In this document: positions 22,101 to 37,100 of the stretch, piece by piece
Position numbering within the stretch: the first letter of the stretch is position 1
Layout: each line of letters starts with the position of its first letter
DNA from: Terebella lapidaria
Lineage: Eukaryota > Annelida > Polychaeta > Terebellida > Terebellidae
Direction: 5' to 3'
DNA: 64,000 nucleotides
NCBI GenBank assembly: GCA_949152475.1
Contig: OX424556.1
Span: forward strand, 58,858,451-58,922,450
The notes under the pieces: generated by a model
The model's database searches: none
The model's input: the letters and a program-made list of their open reading frames with translations, nothing else
Told to the model about the DNA's origin: nothing
Made by a program: the position numbers and the translations under genes

Positions 22101-25100
22101 TAGGCTGTGCTTAGTACGGATGACTTGCCACTCTGTCGGACGGTGAGAGGTGTACATGTTTCTGTGCTATACCGTGATATTAATGACACCACTTGACCCG
22201 TCCACGTGCGGACGGCAGCAGTCTGAGTGCTCGAAACTGGCTGTCTCTGTCGCAAAAAATGTTATAAAAACGTCTAACACATAGTTTTCTGTCAGGATTT
22301 GGCTCCAGCCAACCTCAATTTGGGATGATTGTACGCAATTAATAACACTCGAATCATCGCGGATAATTTCAGCTATTTTTGTGTCAGTCCCCATCGCTGA
22401 TATAAGATTCGAGAGTTTTTATCTCTCACTCCCTGTAGCTACTCAATGTTAGCCTAGAGCTGGTGGCGGTTCTGTAATAATTCTCACGTTTCTGGCTCTG
22501 GTTACACAGTTGGGAGTAGTTATAAATTTATCTGCCTTATATGGTTGACTGGTTGGTTATAACATGTATAATATAATGGCCAAGTCGTGTCATACAGCCA
22601 TATAAATAACGAAATTCATTAGGTCCTGAGCGTGTTGTTTCAAAGGGAATTAATGATTCGGCGACAGAAATGGGACTAGAAGGGAAGGGGGATGCGGTGG
22701 GGTTGAGGGTTTGGCTGTGTAATACAGCAGTGTTCAGTCAGGCAATGTGGTCATCTTTTCTCTGGGAGTCGTTCCTTGATTGCCGTTCTTTTATCATTTA
22801 TATTGAGCTGCATTGTCCCCATTTTACTCTTGACCAATGAAGTTTTATGGTTGGAGAAGAGGACAATTTTCTGGGCAGTGGACAGTAGTTCTAAGGGGAT
22901 ACAACTTATCAGTTTTGTCTCATTAAATCCCATAAACTCAAGCCTAGGGGGACATAATATTTTCATGTACAATGCACATGCACATTTTGGCATCTGTTTT
23001 GCATCTGAGTATTCAGTTGAAAAACTATCCTGATATCATCATGATCATGAAATTCAGTATTCATGCATTAACCCTGAGGAACCAACCACTTAAAACACTT
23101 GAGCAGTGTAGTCTTCTTCAATGTTTTTCAACAATGTAGTATATCCCTCTGACATCACTCTGGTTTTTTTGGAGTTCACTGTATGCATGGTCTAAGAATT
23201 TAGTTTTGAAAAATAAGTTTAAAAAAATTAAGATAAGTTTTGAAATGTAGATTTGAAATGTAATTTAAAAATGGCTTGAGCCAAAGATACATTCCAATGA
23301 GAGCAAACAGAAGCCCCTGAACAGATGGTTTAATATTGCCGGCCTTGTGAGGGAGTGATCCTGCTTGTTGAAGTGTTGTTTTTGCCTGACAGGTGTGATC
23401 AGTACGCTGGAGTCCCTGGATCGGGAGGTGATGGGACATCACGAGCTGACCGTCATGGTGCGAGATCAGGGCCACCCGTCCAAGCGCAGCTTTGCTCGCG
23501 TCATGGTCGTTGTCCGGGACAACAATGATCACAGCCCGCTGTTCCTGGCTGACAGCTTTCAGGGGAGCGTGTTCCAGACCGCTCCGGGCGGTACAGCCGT
23601 CGTGCAGGTCCTAGCAGCCGACCGAGATTCTGGAGCCAATGCCCAGATCATGTACTCCATTGTATCAGGTTAGTTTGTAGCAGTCAGCAAGTCAGTGTAG
23701 CCAGCTTTGATCACGGTCAATCTTGGTGCTCTGCAGTGAAGTCTCATGCAGTTTGCTAACATAGAAGCCAACATATAGCTCATCTGTATTACTATCGAAA
23801 AGTGTGTCATTATCAGTAGTTGTTACGGTTGTATGGATGTATATTCTGATTTGCAGGTAACGCAGGAGCAGCATTCCACATGGATCCGTCCTCAGGAATT
23901 ATCAGCGTGGCCACCAGTCTGGACACCATCCACCAGTCTGTATACAACCTGGTTGTCAGGGCAACGGACGGGGGCACCCCTTCCCTCTCCACGAACGCCC
24001 GAGTCAACATCCAAGTCACTGTATCAGACAATGCTCCTCCAAAGTTCACCAAGTCAGAATACACAACAGAACTCTTAGAAAACAGCCCGGAGCTTACACA
24101 GGTCGTCATGGTCTCTGCCACCAGTCGGTCTTCCGTCCTTTATGACATCGTGAGTGGGAACGAGGATGACTACTTTGCTGTGGTCCCCAGTGCTGGCTTC
24201 ATCTACACGATGTTCCCCATAGACTATGAGGAAGTTGACTTCTTCAACCTGACCATACGAGCGACCAACATGGCTGGTGTATCTACCGAGTGCTCTGTGG
24301 TGATTCACATCCTGGACCAGAATGACAACGCTCCGGAGTTTGTGCAGGAGGTGTACGAGGGGGTTGTCAGCGAGGAGGCTACTCCTGGAGCTGTGGTGCT
24401 TGGTGCGGACAACACGCCGCTTGTGATCCGGGCGCGGGACAGGGACAGCGGCAGTAACGCTTTTCTGTCGTACACTGTGCTAGGCGAGGCCGAGCGAGAG
24501 ATCTTCTCTGTGGAGGACACGGGAGCCGTCAAGACGCGTGTGGCTGTGGACCACGAGCGAGCGGCCAGTTATGAGTTTGCGGTGCAGGTGATGGATCGCG
24601 GTCAGCCGCATCACAGTGCTCAGGTCCCCGCAACGGTTAGAATCACTATTTTAGATGTCAACGACTCGCCTCCAGCCTTCAGCCAGCAGGTCTATACCAC
24701 CACACTGCTGCTGTCGCGGTTTGACTTCCCGGCGTATCGTGACGTTGAGGTCCTGACAGTCCTAGCCACCGACCCTGACTTACCAAAAAACAGTCCGCTA
24801 ACCTACAGCATCATCAGCGGCAATGAGGCCGGCCACTTCCGCATCAATCAGACCTCCGGCACCATCACCGTGGCAACTATCGACAACATGCTGGACAAAT
24901 ACGTACTGCTGCTGAAAGTCTCAGACGGCCGATACCAGAGCCAGGCGTCAGCGAGAATCAGTGTGGACTTTGCTCAGGAGGAGGGACTCCGCTTCAGCCA
25001 CAAGGATTACTATGCGGAAATCCAGGAGAACCTGGCCGGGGAACAGGATGTGTCCGTCGTACAAGCTGTGGGCCACGCGATCAACGAGCACCTGACATTC

Positions 25101-28100
25101 TCCATCCTGAACCCGAGTGAGCTGTTCCAGATTGGTGAGACCTCCGGAGTTGTCAGGACGACGGGGCGGCCATTTGACCGCGAGCGCCAAGACAACTACA
25201 CACTAACCGTTGCTGTTAGAGACCAACAGCGACCGCACGCTCGTGTTGCTCATGCTGTCCTCCACGTACAGATCATGGACGTCAATGACAACACGCCTGT
25301 GCTTGTACACCAGCCATACTACGCCATCGTGTCCATTGAGGCTGCTCCTGGCACCATCGTCAAGCAGGTCAGTCATCTGGCTTTGCACAAGTCATGTGCA
25401 TTTGTATATTGACTTAGAATGGCTCTGTAAAGAGGTTGTTTTGCATGAATATATATTCTTTCTCGATGAATAAGTATGCCTGGTTGTCTCAATTCGTATG
25501 TGGGCTGTCTTCTCACCAATATAATTTTTGATGGCTGGTCTTGTTATGTGAGGTGTTATGTGGGGATGTGTTGTGAAAAAAAGGTTTATTTGGAAATCAT
25601 AAATCATTAAACATTGATATTTTGTAGAGCTACATGTGTGCTCCCTCTTTGTAGGTATCAGCAATTGACCGTGATATTGGAGACAATGGACAAGTTTCCT
25701 ACATGTTACTCGACAACGGAGACGGAAAGTTTGTGATTGATGAAGTGACCGGAGAGATAACAGTCAACAGGAACCTTGTGTTCGCTGACCAGAACAAGGA
25801 GTACACACTGATAGTACAGGCGTCCGACCATGGTTTGTGCATTTTAGGGCTCAACGTATGGAGACGATTGTTAACACACTTAAAAATTACCACAAGAAAA
25901 AAAAAAATGAAAAAGCTTGCCCTCGTTGTACAAAACTTCTGAATTTCTACATTAGATTGAATAATCTGTGCACTCTAGGGTTTGATGTATGTAGATAACA
26001 GTTATTGTTGTTCTGTGTGTGCAGGAAGCCCGCCCCTGCGGAACACAGCAGAGGTACAGATGACGATCCGAAACGAGGCCACGCCAATCTTCTCGGAGCT
26101 GTACTACCGCGTGTCCGTGCCGGAGAACGTTCCTGTTGGCTCAGCAGTTCTCACTATCGAGGCCCGCAGTCCCAAGGGCCGCAAGCTCATATACGCCATC
26201 ACCCACGGCGACCAGTATGCAGAGTTCTCCGTCCAATTTGAGACAGGTGTGTCTCAACCTGTTGCCCTTGCGGGGTCAAATTTGGTCTTTCAATGTTATA
26301 TTTAGGATGAGAACATGTACAAATTATAAGAATTCAAAATGGATGAAAAAATATTTACTACACACCAGCTTAGTTTGGTGTTATCTTCGTAAGGTCTAGG
26401 TATAAGTATAAGGATATAACTGCCATACTTATCAAGTTGCTGTAATATTTATGTAGCAAACCCTAAACTTTGTTAATATATTATGCTGTATAGCTATTGT
26501 ATTTAGGTGTAAGATAGTTGACATCAAGCTTCATCTTGGTTACTATGGTTACTGAAGCATGCTATGGAGCAGTAAATATTCACAAATTTGACAATAACTT
26601 GTATGTAGTTTATATATACATATGTATAAATTTTCATTGGTGATTTGATCACTTTCAATATTAACCTGATTAACAGCATGCTAAAACTGAATATTTAATA
26701 GTGATTGTGCCAAAAGATGTAGTCATAGTTACTCCCCGGCCTCAGACAAGAGGCGCTCTCTCACTAACCAGGATGTGACTGCTCAGTGTGCATATGTTTG
26801 TCTTTTTCCCTCCCATCCACTCACCACGACCTTGACCTCTTCAAATGTTGTTCCGTCTGTCCTCATGTGAAATATATTGCCATAAATGCAGACATGGAAG
26901 TTTTGGGACCCTGTAAGTATATGAAGGAATGTCTCTGTCTCCAAAAATGTAATCAGATTTTCTTTGGGTGTATGCAATCGGGATTCCTGAGTTTCTTTTG
27001 ATTTTGTTTCGTTTTATCATCGTTTAATTTCAGTATAGCAGATACTATGAATTTGCAATCATTGCTCGTGTACAAAACGATTAATTCACGGCAGAAAATA
27101 TGTGTCAAGCTATGTGACATAAAATGAACTACTGGCCTGTTAGTTGGCTATTGCAACTGCTATACAAACATGTGACAATGAATGTAGTATTGCATCTGTA
27201 CCGGTAGATACTTTTTTGTCACGTTTCTCAATTAATTTTGGAAAAAATTTTCCATACTGGTAGATGCTTTGCGATATACTTTTGTGACTAAATCAGCCAC
27301 TTCAGCATACACAGCTTTTGAGCAGTCTTACTAGTGGTGACAATTTTCAGTGAAATGCTGCCCAGGTATGTTGAGTGAGGTAAAAACACGGAAGCTTTTG
27401 TTTGTCATCGGTATCGAATGACTGTTATTCGTTTGACTCAAATTACAGCAATATTTAGTATTCAATTTGACATCTGAGTTCATTTCTAATGCCTGTAGTT
27501 TGAAAATGAAGAGAAATTGAAATGTCAACAAGTACAGACATAATGTTTATTTTAGAACAGAACAAATTACTAGATTTATGAGTTGAATTTAGTTTTAGCA
27601 GTCAAGTTTATTATTGCCCACAATAATTGCAGTAAGAAACATTTATTTTTGAGTGAGGATCGATTCCTATTAAAATCATTGGTACATGTAATTGACATGA
27701 AAATCGGTTTAATAGGTTATGATCTTGATCAATATGTTATTGGTAGTGTATATCTGCCAGTAAATGGCTTACATCTGCGTTCACATCATGTTTTGGGTGA
27801 TAGGGATGATGAAACATGAAGGGGGTGCACCCACGCGGTCATCATCGACTGTAGAACGTCTAGTCATAAATGCACTGATTTTATTGCTTTGTGCTGAACA
27901 TGCTATGCTTTTGTCTTTTGAGTTATATTTTTGAAAATATTATTTTAGGAATGATGAAATGACCAGAATTCTGTGCACGACTTTTGAAAAACTATTATGT
28001 ATATTAATTTTCTGCTGCTTGTTTGGATTTTCTTCATTTATACCATGTTTTTAAAAAAAGGTTTGGGAAAAAATTGAAAAAAAAGCAAAAGAATATTTAA

Positions 28101-31100
28101 ATTTTACATGGTTTGCAGACTGTTGTGAGGCCTAACTAGCCAAATTTCATTTTGAATGAGTCGTATATACTATGCATAATTCTGAATTTATTCACCTTTA
28201 TTGCAAAGTAATAGTTCACATGTATACCACATGTATATGTGTCTGGTGTTGTGATGTTTATGTTTGTGCCTTCTGCTAGCCCTTCAGCATTTTTGTTCAG
28301 TCTCTCTGTGGTATTTGCTAAGTGTTTATCAATTCCAGATAGAGAGCGAAAATTAAAGTGTCAACACCTTGTATAAAGAAGATATCATCTTGTCTAACTT
28401 CCAAGTGATCAATTTCCCCGCTGTTTCTCTCTATGCACTAAGTTGTCTTTCCTTCTGACCCATCTTTCCAGGGCTTTCGGTTGATGAGGGCAAGTATTTT
28501 CCTTTTCTTCTAGCTATCATGACACCCCGTTCCTAATCTATTCTGGACACCCGCCCTTCTACATCGTTTATCATCGTAGAGACGTTATGTGTTGTAGTTC
28601 TAGACAAGGGCTGATAACCTATAGCCATCATTCTACCATTTGTTTGTTCATATTTTTAACAGTGTTTCTCGGTTTATTGATATATAACATTTCAGGCTCA
28701 CAAGGTGTAGGATATATGTTGTAGGGACTCTTCGTGACAAAATGACATCCTAGATATTTACAGAAAAATGGCTGGGATTTACGAGAAATTCACAAAGAAA
28801 AATGCAAATTATGATTTTGATATCCGAGCCAGCAATTATTCACAAATCTTTTGTGACTTTGACAAAATATCTCGAGAGGGTTTGGTAAATATTTAGTGAC
28901 ATTGTGATTGAAGAATCAACTAACTATAGTAATTGAGAAATTATTGGGCTGATGTCCTTGAAATGCTGCATCTCCAAAATATCTTCAGCACTTAATACAA
29001 ACATTTCCTGTTGTGCACATTTTCTCATTGTTATGATGATGTAACATATAAATATTTAATAATCTATTAATATTTGGTGGTGGATTGCTTGCATCAGTGC
29101 AATATTGTGTTGATATTGACCATTGGTTAGCTATTGTACAGTGCAGTGAGTTGAATTTAGTTGTAGCTATTTTTTGTGACTTGCTATTGTAGGTGCCATT
29201 GTGCATGATGTCTACTTGCTCACTTTATTCTGAAGACAGATTTGTTGCTATTTTTCCATGCAGTATAGTTTCATGCCAGCTAATCGCTTGGATCAAACTA
29301 GTGATGAATGAGTGAGTCATGACCAATGATGTCAAAGTGCATTGACCTTTGCCCAAGGAATCATTATGAGACTTGTTAGCAGTTCGAGTTTTAAAATTAC
29401 TGAACAGAATTTCCATATTGTTCCTCAGTGGTCATTCGCCCCTGCCTTCTCTGATAGCTTGCATGTGTTTCCTTCATACTCTCTTTCTATCATCATGCGT
29501 ATCTGAAGAGTTTGTGTGTGTGTGACTTATCCACCGCCCGCTGTAGAACCTACGCTCTCATTTCTTACCACCACGCCGCTGTTTTCACACAGGTTCTATC
29601 GTGGTGCACGAGGAGCTGGATTACGAGTTCCAGAGCAGCTATGAGCTGACGATCAGCGCAACAGACTTCCAAACCGGAGCCTTCTCTGAAACTGTCGTCC
29701 ACATCGACTTGGAGGTCAGTCGTGTGACAAGTTCTTTTATCTAGTGTTTTATCAATTATGAACGATGTCCGCAAAAGATTTCCGCAAGTAACAGCAACCT
29801 GTATCTCACGTTACTTTGCTTTTCCCAGGATGTGAATGACAACGCACCATCCTTCCAAAGCCTGAACTACATCAGTACTGTGTCAGAAGCTGTGCCTATA
29901 GGAACATCTATAGTGACCGTGAACGCCACAGATGCAGACCAGGCTACGAATGCCAAAGTACACTATCACCTGGAGCCGACTAGCCCCACGGACCCCGGCC
30001 GGAACTACTTCCATATTGAGCCGGAGAAGGGCCTGATCCTGACCAAGATGAAGCTAGACCGAGAAGTGTCGCCCACTTTGACCTTTGTCGTCGTAGCAAC
30101 GGACTCGGGACTTCCTCCCCTCAGCTCGTCAGTTACAGTAACCGTGCAGGTGACAGACCTGAATGACAACATGCCCAAGTTTGAGCAGCCGGTGTATGAT
30201 GTCACAGTGTCGGACCTCGCACACCGAGGCCAGTTTGTGACTCGCGTGATGGCTGCTGACCCTGACACTTCAGACGTCCAGCAGCTAGCCTACGCCATCG
30301 TCGGGGGCGACACTCGCCACACATTCAGCATGGATTCAGCATCGGGAATCCTGTCACTGTCATCCCTGCGGACTCCTGACCTCCAGCCCTCGTATACTCT
30401 CAATGTGTCTGTCACAGACGGCGTCTTCAGCAGCAACACCCGCATTCTTGTCATTGTCGAGTTCTCCAACAGTCATGTGCCGACTTTCAGCAGCGGCCGC
30501 TATGATATGGATGTAGTGGAGAATGCTGCAGCTGGAACATACGTCGGACAGCAGACCGCCACCGACCGTGACCTCGGGGTCTACGGAGAGCTGACCTACG
30601 CCATCGACAGCCAGGATGCGGCCGAAATCTTCCGTATCGACCCAACCTCAGGTCGGTAACTCCATGTCCATTTGAGTAATGTATGAAACTTACTAGGTCA
30701 TTCATATGGAATACAGTAGCAGCTTGACCAAGAGTTTCGAATATATATACATATGGGAATAGCATGAAGTCTACATTTTGTAAAACACACATAAATTTAT
30801 ATTGCCAGTAAGAACACAAAATTTACCAATACCCAACACTCAACGTATCTGATTTGGTTGTGGTTTGACAGGCAAATTGTTCACGCTGGTGCCCCTGGAC
30901 CGGGAGGAGGCGATGTTTTACAGCGTTCCTGTGACAGCGGCGGATGGAGGAGGTCGGGTTGGCCACACAGTATTTAGAGTTAACGTGGCTGACCAGGGTG
31001 ACCACAAGCCACAGTTTCTACAGTCAGAGTATAAGGCCAACATCTACGCCAGCCATCCCGTCAACGACCCTGTCTTACAGGTCTGTGTTAGTGAGAACAT

Positions 31101-34100
31101 AGCACAATCAGTCACAGATCAGCAAGAGATCAGCGAATAATCAGAATTTCGAGGTGGCTTGGAATCTTATGCTTGTAAATTCGAACACAGAAGGAAATGG
31201 TAGCATTAGTGTAACCTTGACCTACGTTTGACAGATCCAGGCAAAGGACCATGACTTGGCGTTTAACGGGGCGCTGGAGTACGCGGTGTACGGTGGGGAA
31301 CTTACACAGGCTGCTGACTACTTCCAGGTAGACGCCAGCACTGGATCTATCACCCTCGCTCAGAGCGTCGTCGGACACGGTACGTCCCCTCAGCCTGAAA
31401 TCACAACTCACTTTGGGAATCAAACTTATCCCATTGGTGGCTGCCATATGCCATATGAGTAATCTTTTATAGGTTCCTGATATATAACATTTATTTGGCC
31501 GAAATTCGAATTTACTGAAAATGATTTTATCCAGTTGACGTTACATGTTGAGTACCTGATTATGCCACCGTTTTTCAGAGAACCAGTTGTTCCAGTTTTT
31601 TGTGCGGGGTCAAGATGGCGGAAGTCCCCCTCAGCACAGTGACGTTCCCGTAGATGTGTATGTGATGGGGGCAGAGGATCACCCTCCGGAGTTCCCAGCC
31701 CCACACATGGGCGAGTACTTTGTGGACGAGGATAGTCTCGTTGGATCCCTAGTGGCGGCCTTCCAGGCCGAGAGCAACGAGACGCTCGTATACAGCATCG
31801 TTCCTGGTGAACTCCCCCACACCAACAACCCCGCAAAGTTCACCGTCAGCAACGACGGCAAGATCAGCATTCTAGAGCCGCTAGATCGAGAGACAACTGA
31901 CAGATTTGATCTGACAATCAAAGCCGAGACCAAGACAAGTCCTCCACTTGTGGCTTTCACGAGGATGTCGGTGCTTGTACGAGACAAGAACGACAACTCA
32001 CCGAAGTTTGAGTCCAATCCATACACTGTCAGCATTGTGGAGAACATTCCAGTTCAGTCGACAGTCATCCAAGTCGTGGCCCATGACGCTGATGTTGGAG
32101 CCTTTGCACAAATCTCATATGATTTTGCTCCTGAGGATATTGCCATCTCCAGCACATTCGCAATCAATCCATCAACCGGCTGGATCTCCACTTTGGTGGA
32201 CCTCGATCGTGAAACAGACGACACTTACACATTCTCTGTCATTGCCAAAGATCAGGGATCGAACCCACAGCTTAGCGACATAACCATGGTTACAATAACG
32301 ATCATTGACCACAATGACGAGCCTCCTGTGTTCACCGAGCAGAACTACCGAGCATCAGTGAATGAGGACGCGCTCCCAGGGACGATCATCCGAATGGTGT
32401 CAACTCGAGACCGCGACCTCCCACCTAATGATCGTGTCATGTACTCCATCGTCGCCGGCGACCCCCTCGGCCAGTTCAACGTGCGGGAGACTGGCGAGAT
32501 TTACGTGAATCGTGAGCTGGATCGCGAGACTCAGGCCGAGTATGAGCTAACTGTGGCAGCCACGGATGGGGCTTTCGTCAGCACTGCTACCATCACCATG
32601 ACGATACTAGACGCAAATGACAACACACCAGTCTGTACAAAGGTATTACTTACCTCACAAAGTTTTATCCAAGTGTACAAATTGTAACTAAACACTGCAT
32701 TCAAGTCGTTATCATGTTCTTACAGGCGACGTACTACAGATCGGTCTCGGAGGACACACCACATGGATATTTATTACAGGTGGAGGCCAGAGACGCAGAT
32801 GAACGCAACACCATCAACTCCAAATTATCCTTCTCCATCAGTGGGGATCCTGACAATGTCTTCTCCATCAGGGAACACACAGGTCAGTTGGAAATGGTTA
32901 CATGGACTCCAGCAATCTCAAGGTTGTATCTAGTTATCAGCAGGATATGAGAAATTGATCAGAAGTGATGATACTGATTTTGGGCATATTGAAATTGTTG
33001 ACTTGAATTGATCCCAAATATCATGCTATTCCTGCAGGCTTCCTAACGATTGAAGGGGTCCTCGACCGTGAGACCACCCCGAGGTACCACCTGGTAACCA
33101 CAGTGATGGACGGCGGCGGTCTGTACTGTACGAGCGACGTGCACATCACCGTGACGGACGAGAACGACAATGCACCGGTGTTCACGGAGAGCACGTACAC
33201 GGTGCAGGTGCCTGAGAGCGCCGAGGTCAACTCCCTGCTTGTACGAGTGTCAGCCAGTGACGCCGATACAGGTCTGTACTCCTGTCAGCCGGGCAGAAAT
33301 CCTGTTCTGCAGGGTGTCATGAGCTAGTATATCCATATATCCATATCGTTGGGAGGATTCAACGATGCCCGATGTTTGTCACTGACAGTAATTTTGTTTT
33401 CTTTCTGTATGCAAAGGTATCAACCGGAAGGTGAAGTATGCGATATCGGATCGTCAGGACCAGTTCAAGATTGATCAGCTCAGTGGGATTGTCAGTCTGA
33501 ATCACCCGCTAGATCGTGAGACTAGGGACAAGTACAACGTTACTGTCTATGCGTATGACATGGTGCGTCCTTAAAATCATCCCTCGAAAATATCAAACTT
33601 AACTGGCCACCACGTGAACAAACTTAATGTTGGATTTGACAACAGACCCTTTCTCACACACCATCACTTTACCTCTACAGGGTACACCACGTCTGACGAG
33701 CTCGGCGCAGCTGATGATCCTGGTACTAGACATCAACGATAACCCGCCGGAGTTTGAGCGTACGGTTTACTCGGTGACGGTGTCTGAGGCGCTGCCCGTC
33801 GGCACGAGTGTGGCGATCGTCTATGCCACTAGCAAGGACACCGGTGTCAACGCCCAGATCTCGTACTCCATCGTCGGAGGGAACCAGCAGAACAAGTTTG
33901 ATATCGATCCTAACTCAGGTGAGTGTTGTTCACTTCACTCCACACTTTCTTATACATGTACTTAGTGAAAGTGAATTTGTAGCCGATAGAAATGTGCTTT
34001 AATATGATAATGTAACAGGGGTGAGGGCTGGGCCCTCAGTGGACAACACAAGACGAGAGTTGAATCACTGCGAATGCTTTATTCGAACCGTAACCAGAAA

Positions 34101-37100
34101 CCCTGTAATAATAAATGTATCATCATTACCGCATTATCTTGTATAATAATCACTGATATTCCTGATATAATTGTCTAAACTATGGACTCGTTTAAATACC
34201 ACGTTTGAAGCATACTTTAATCACACTCATCCAATACATTCACACGTGAGAGCACACATTAGTACACAAATACTTCAAATAGCAAACCACGCAGTGTATC
34301 TGTGCTTACCCCAGTTAGTGGAGGTTTTGGTTCACTCGATGGTGCGTGATGATGAAATGATCCTAAAGGACAAAGATAATCATAGGTAAATGCACAGACT
34401 CAGATAAACAATACTGAGAGGCGAGGTCAAATGGGCCGGTAGCAAATATCATTTACCGAAATACCATCAATGATGAAAACACATAGCAATATAGTTCTAC
34501 ACTTTCGGACTAACTTACAATGAGCAGACGGGTGCCAAGGACAATGAAATACGATGGATTGATCAGATTCTTGATGGATCTACTTTCGAATGTTTGAAAC
34601 TTCCGAGAAATATGGCGCCTTGCCAACAACGTAGATACGGGAAACAACTAATCCCAATGCGAGATTCAGCCCAGAATGGGTATTTTGTTCTTGCTCAATA
34701 TAGCCCGAAAAGCGAAAGCTGCGTTCGATAACACCTGTTACAATAAAATGATAATAAGTTTGTGAAATTAGTTACTGCTTTAGCGTTAATAATGTTATCG
34801 CTGAAATCTGCACTGAGGACAGTTTTGTGAGTGTTCCTTCAAAAGTATACGAACTATCTTCACTAGGTCTGCTAAGTGTACGGGACATGTTGGATTACGA
34901 AACACTGCGAGAGTACGTCCTGAACATAGAGGCTCGGGACGGTGGGACTCCAGCACTCAGCAGTAATGCCGTCGTCAAGGTCAATGTCAGTGACGCTAAC
35001 GACAACGCGCCAGAGTTCAGCCAGTCGCTGTATGAAGTGTCGATGCTGGAGGATATCCCCGTCAACAGTCTCGTACTGCAGGTCAGCCCCAGGCTAGCAA
35101 TAAAACTACATGTAACTCTTGGTCTGTCAGTTCTTTGCGATTTGTCTTTGTTCAGCTCCACAAACATGCTTCGGCGTGGTATTAGATCAAATACAATCAG
35201 TCATGACCAGAACCCACCTACAGTGACTGACAGTTCTAGAATGTGTTCTATGTTGTCCGTTGACAGGTTTTGGCGACAGATTTGGACGGTGCTTCATTCG
35301 GAGACGTCCTCTACTCGATAGCTGACGGCGACCCTGAGGACCTGTTCGAGATAAACCCGGAGAGCGGATACATCTACATTGTGGCTCCTCTTGACCGCGA
35401 AACCGTACGTCAGCCTGTGCTTGTTGCAGAATTCAAACCTCAAATGAATGGAGAAAAAATGGTTTATTGAATAAAAATGTCAAAAAGTTTTTTGTAAGAC
35501 TCTATTGCTTCTATTGTTTCACTTTAACACGTGCTGTTTCACAAGTGTTATTTTGTATGATGTGTTGCAGGTGGAAAGGCATGAGTTGTTAGTGGAAGCG
35601 GTGGACAGCGGTGTACCAAAGATGACTGGTACGACGACGGTACACGTTACTCTCCTGGACATCAACGACAGCCCGCCAGCGTTCCTGGGAACCAATCACA
35701 CGGCCGTGCTACAGGTACGCGCTGGGCAGGGGGAGGGGGCCACATGGTATTGTCAGTGTACGCTAATTCAAACCGGGTTGTATTGTTTCAGTTGTCTTGT
35801 TCTTGAAAATATATGTACTTTATGAGCATTCCTGGCACCAAATAGGTTGTTGCTTGGTTTGTGAAAGTGTCTGCAGTATTGGTTATTTGAAAATTTGAAG
35901 AGCATTTCTTGAGTTATTCAGCATGGCACAAGTTGTCATATTCATGTTGATTTTGCTACTAATAACCAAAGTATCATCTCACGTAACACAAGGTAAATCA
36001 CATCTTTCCTGCTTAAATGAATTTATGTTTACAGTCAAAATTCATTAAGTTACAAACCCATGATTATTTAATTTCTCCAAGTTTGATTATTCCGTCATTT
36101 ACTTGTATATTCTCTGATGAGACAAGTAAATGTGGTCTTGACAAGAGTTCTTTGCACAGTTCAAACTGCAAGTTTCTATAAATTCCCGCACTTCTGTAGC
36201 GCCATCACCTTTCAGATACACAACTTAACGTTTCATATACACATGTTAATCACAAAACCTTTCATCCCACGATATCTGCTGCCTTGATCCTTGCTTAAAG
36301 GTCAACGAAGACGGTGAACCACGAATGTATCCACGTGTAAGTCATGTCTTGTCAGCCATTTTAAATAACTTGTCCATGAAGCGGTTCCCGTGTTGCATGA
36401 TCAATGGAATGTCAATATGTTCATTACTTTTCAAACTTTATGTTTCATGTCTTCGTTTGAACTTCATTTTGTTCCTCCCTAGATGCTTTCCCGACCAGGA
36501 TGTTATATGTTCTTCTTAAATGCTTGATATGTGCTGTGTGTATCCTTACCTACTATGGTGTGCCTGACTTTTGTGTATGTACATATATATACATGGTCAC
36601 TGGTCAGCTTGTTCTCATTTGATACATACCCTTCTACCCATCGTCATGCTGGAATGTAGTCTGTCTACTTAACCTTGATAGTACATAAAGTTCATGCATA
36701 ATAAGAGGGATGACTTGAACGAATGGCTTGACCACCCAGTATGAGGAATGTGCATGCTCGTTGGTAGACGTGTCTCGTGATAGACCCGGTGAACATCTCT
36801 CAGTAACTGTTGTGACATACATATTTCGGATCTGGTGACTTACACGACTTGAAAGTCTGTCTGAGAAATCTTATCGAGGGCTTGAAAACTGTACATAGTG
36901 CATGAAAAAGAATGGTATGACAAACTTCCAGAAGATTATGTGACCAGAATATCTTCCACTATCAAAAGTGTATTACAAAGTTGTTCTGTTATGCTTGTCC
37001 CCACACAGAGCCTTGTCTGATTGATCCCTCAGTGTTTGGTTGTGGTGGCATGTGCATATTGCTGTGTGCATCTTGTTGTTCTCTGTGTATATGTGATAAG

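Noticed and set aside
36301..36333. Possible small exon in FAT intron 20
   Set aside because: The flanking exons already join in a continuous cadherin repeat, and the acceptor lacks a good pyrimidine tract.
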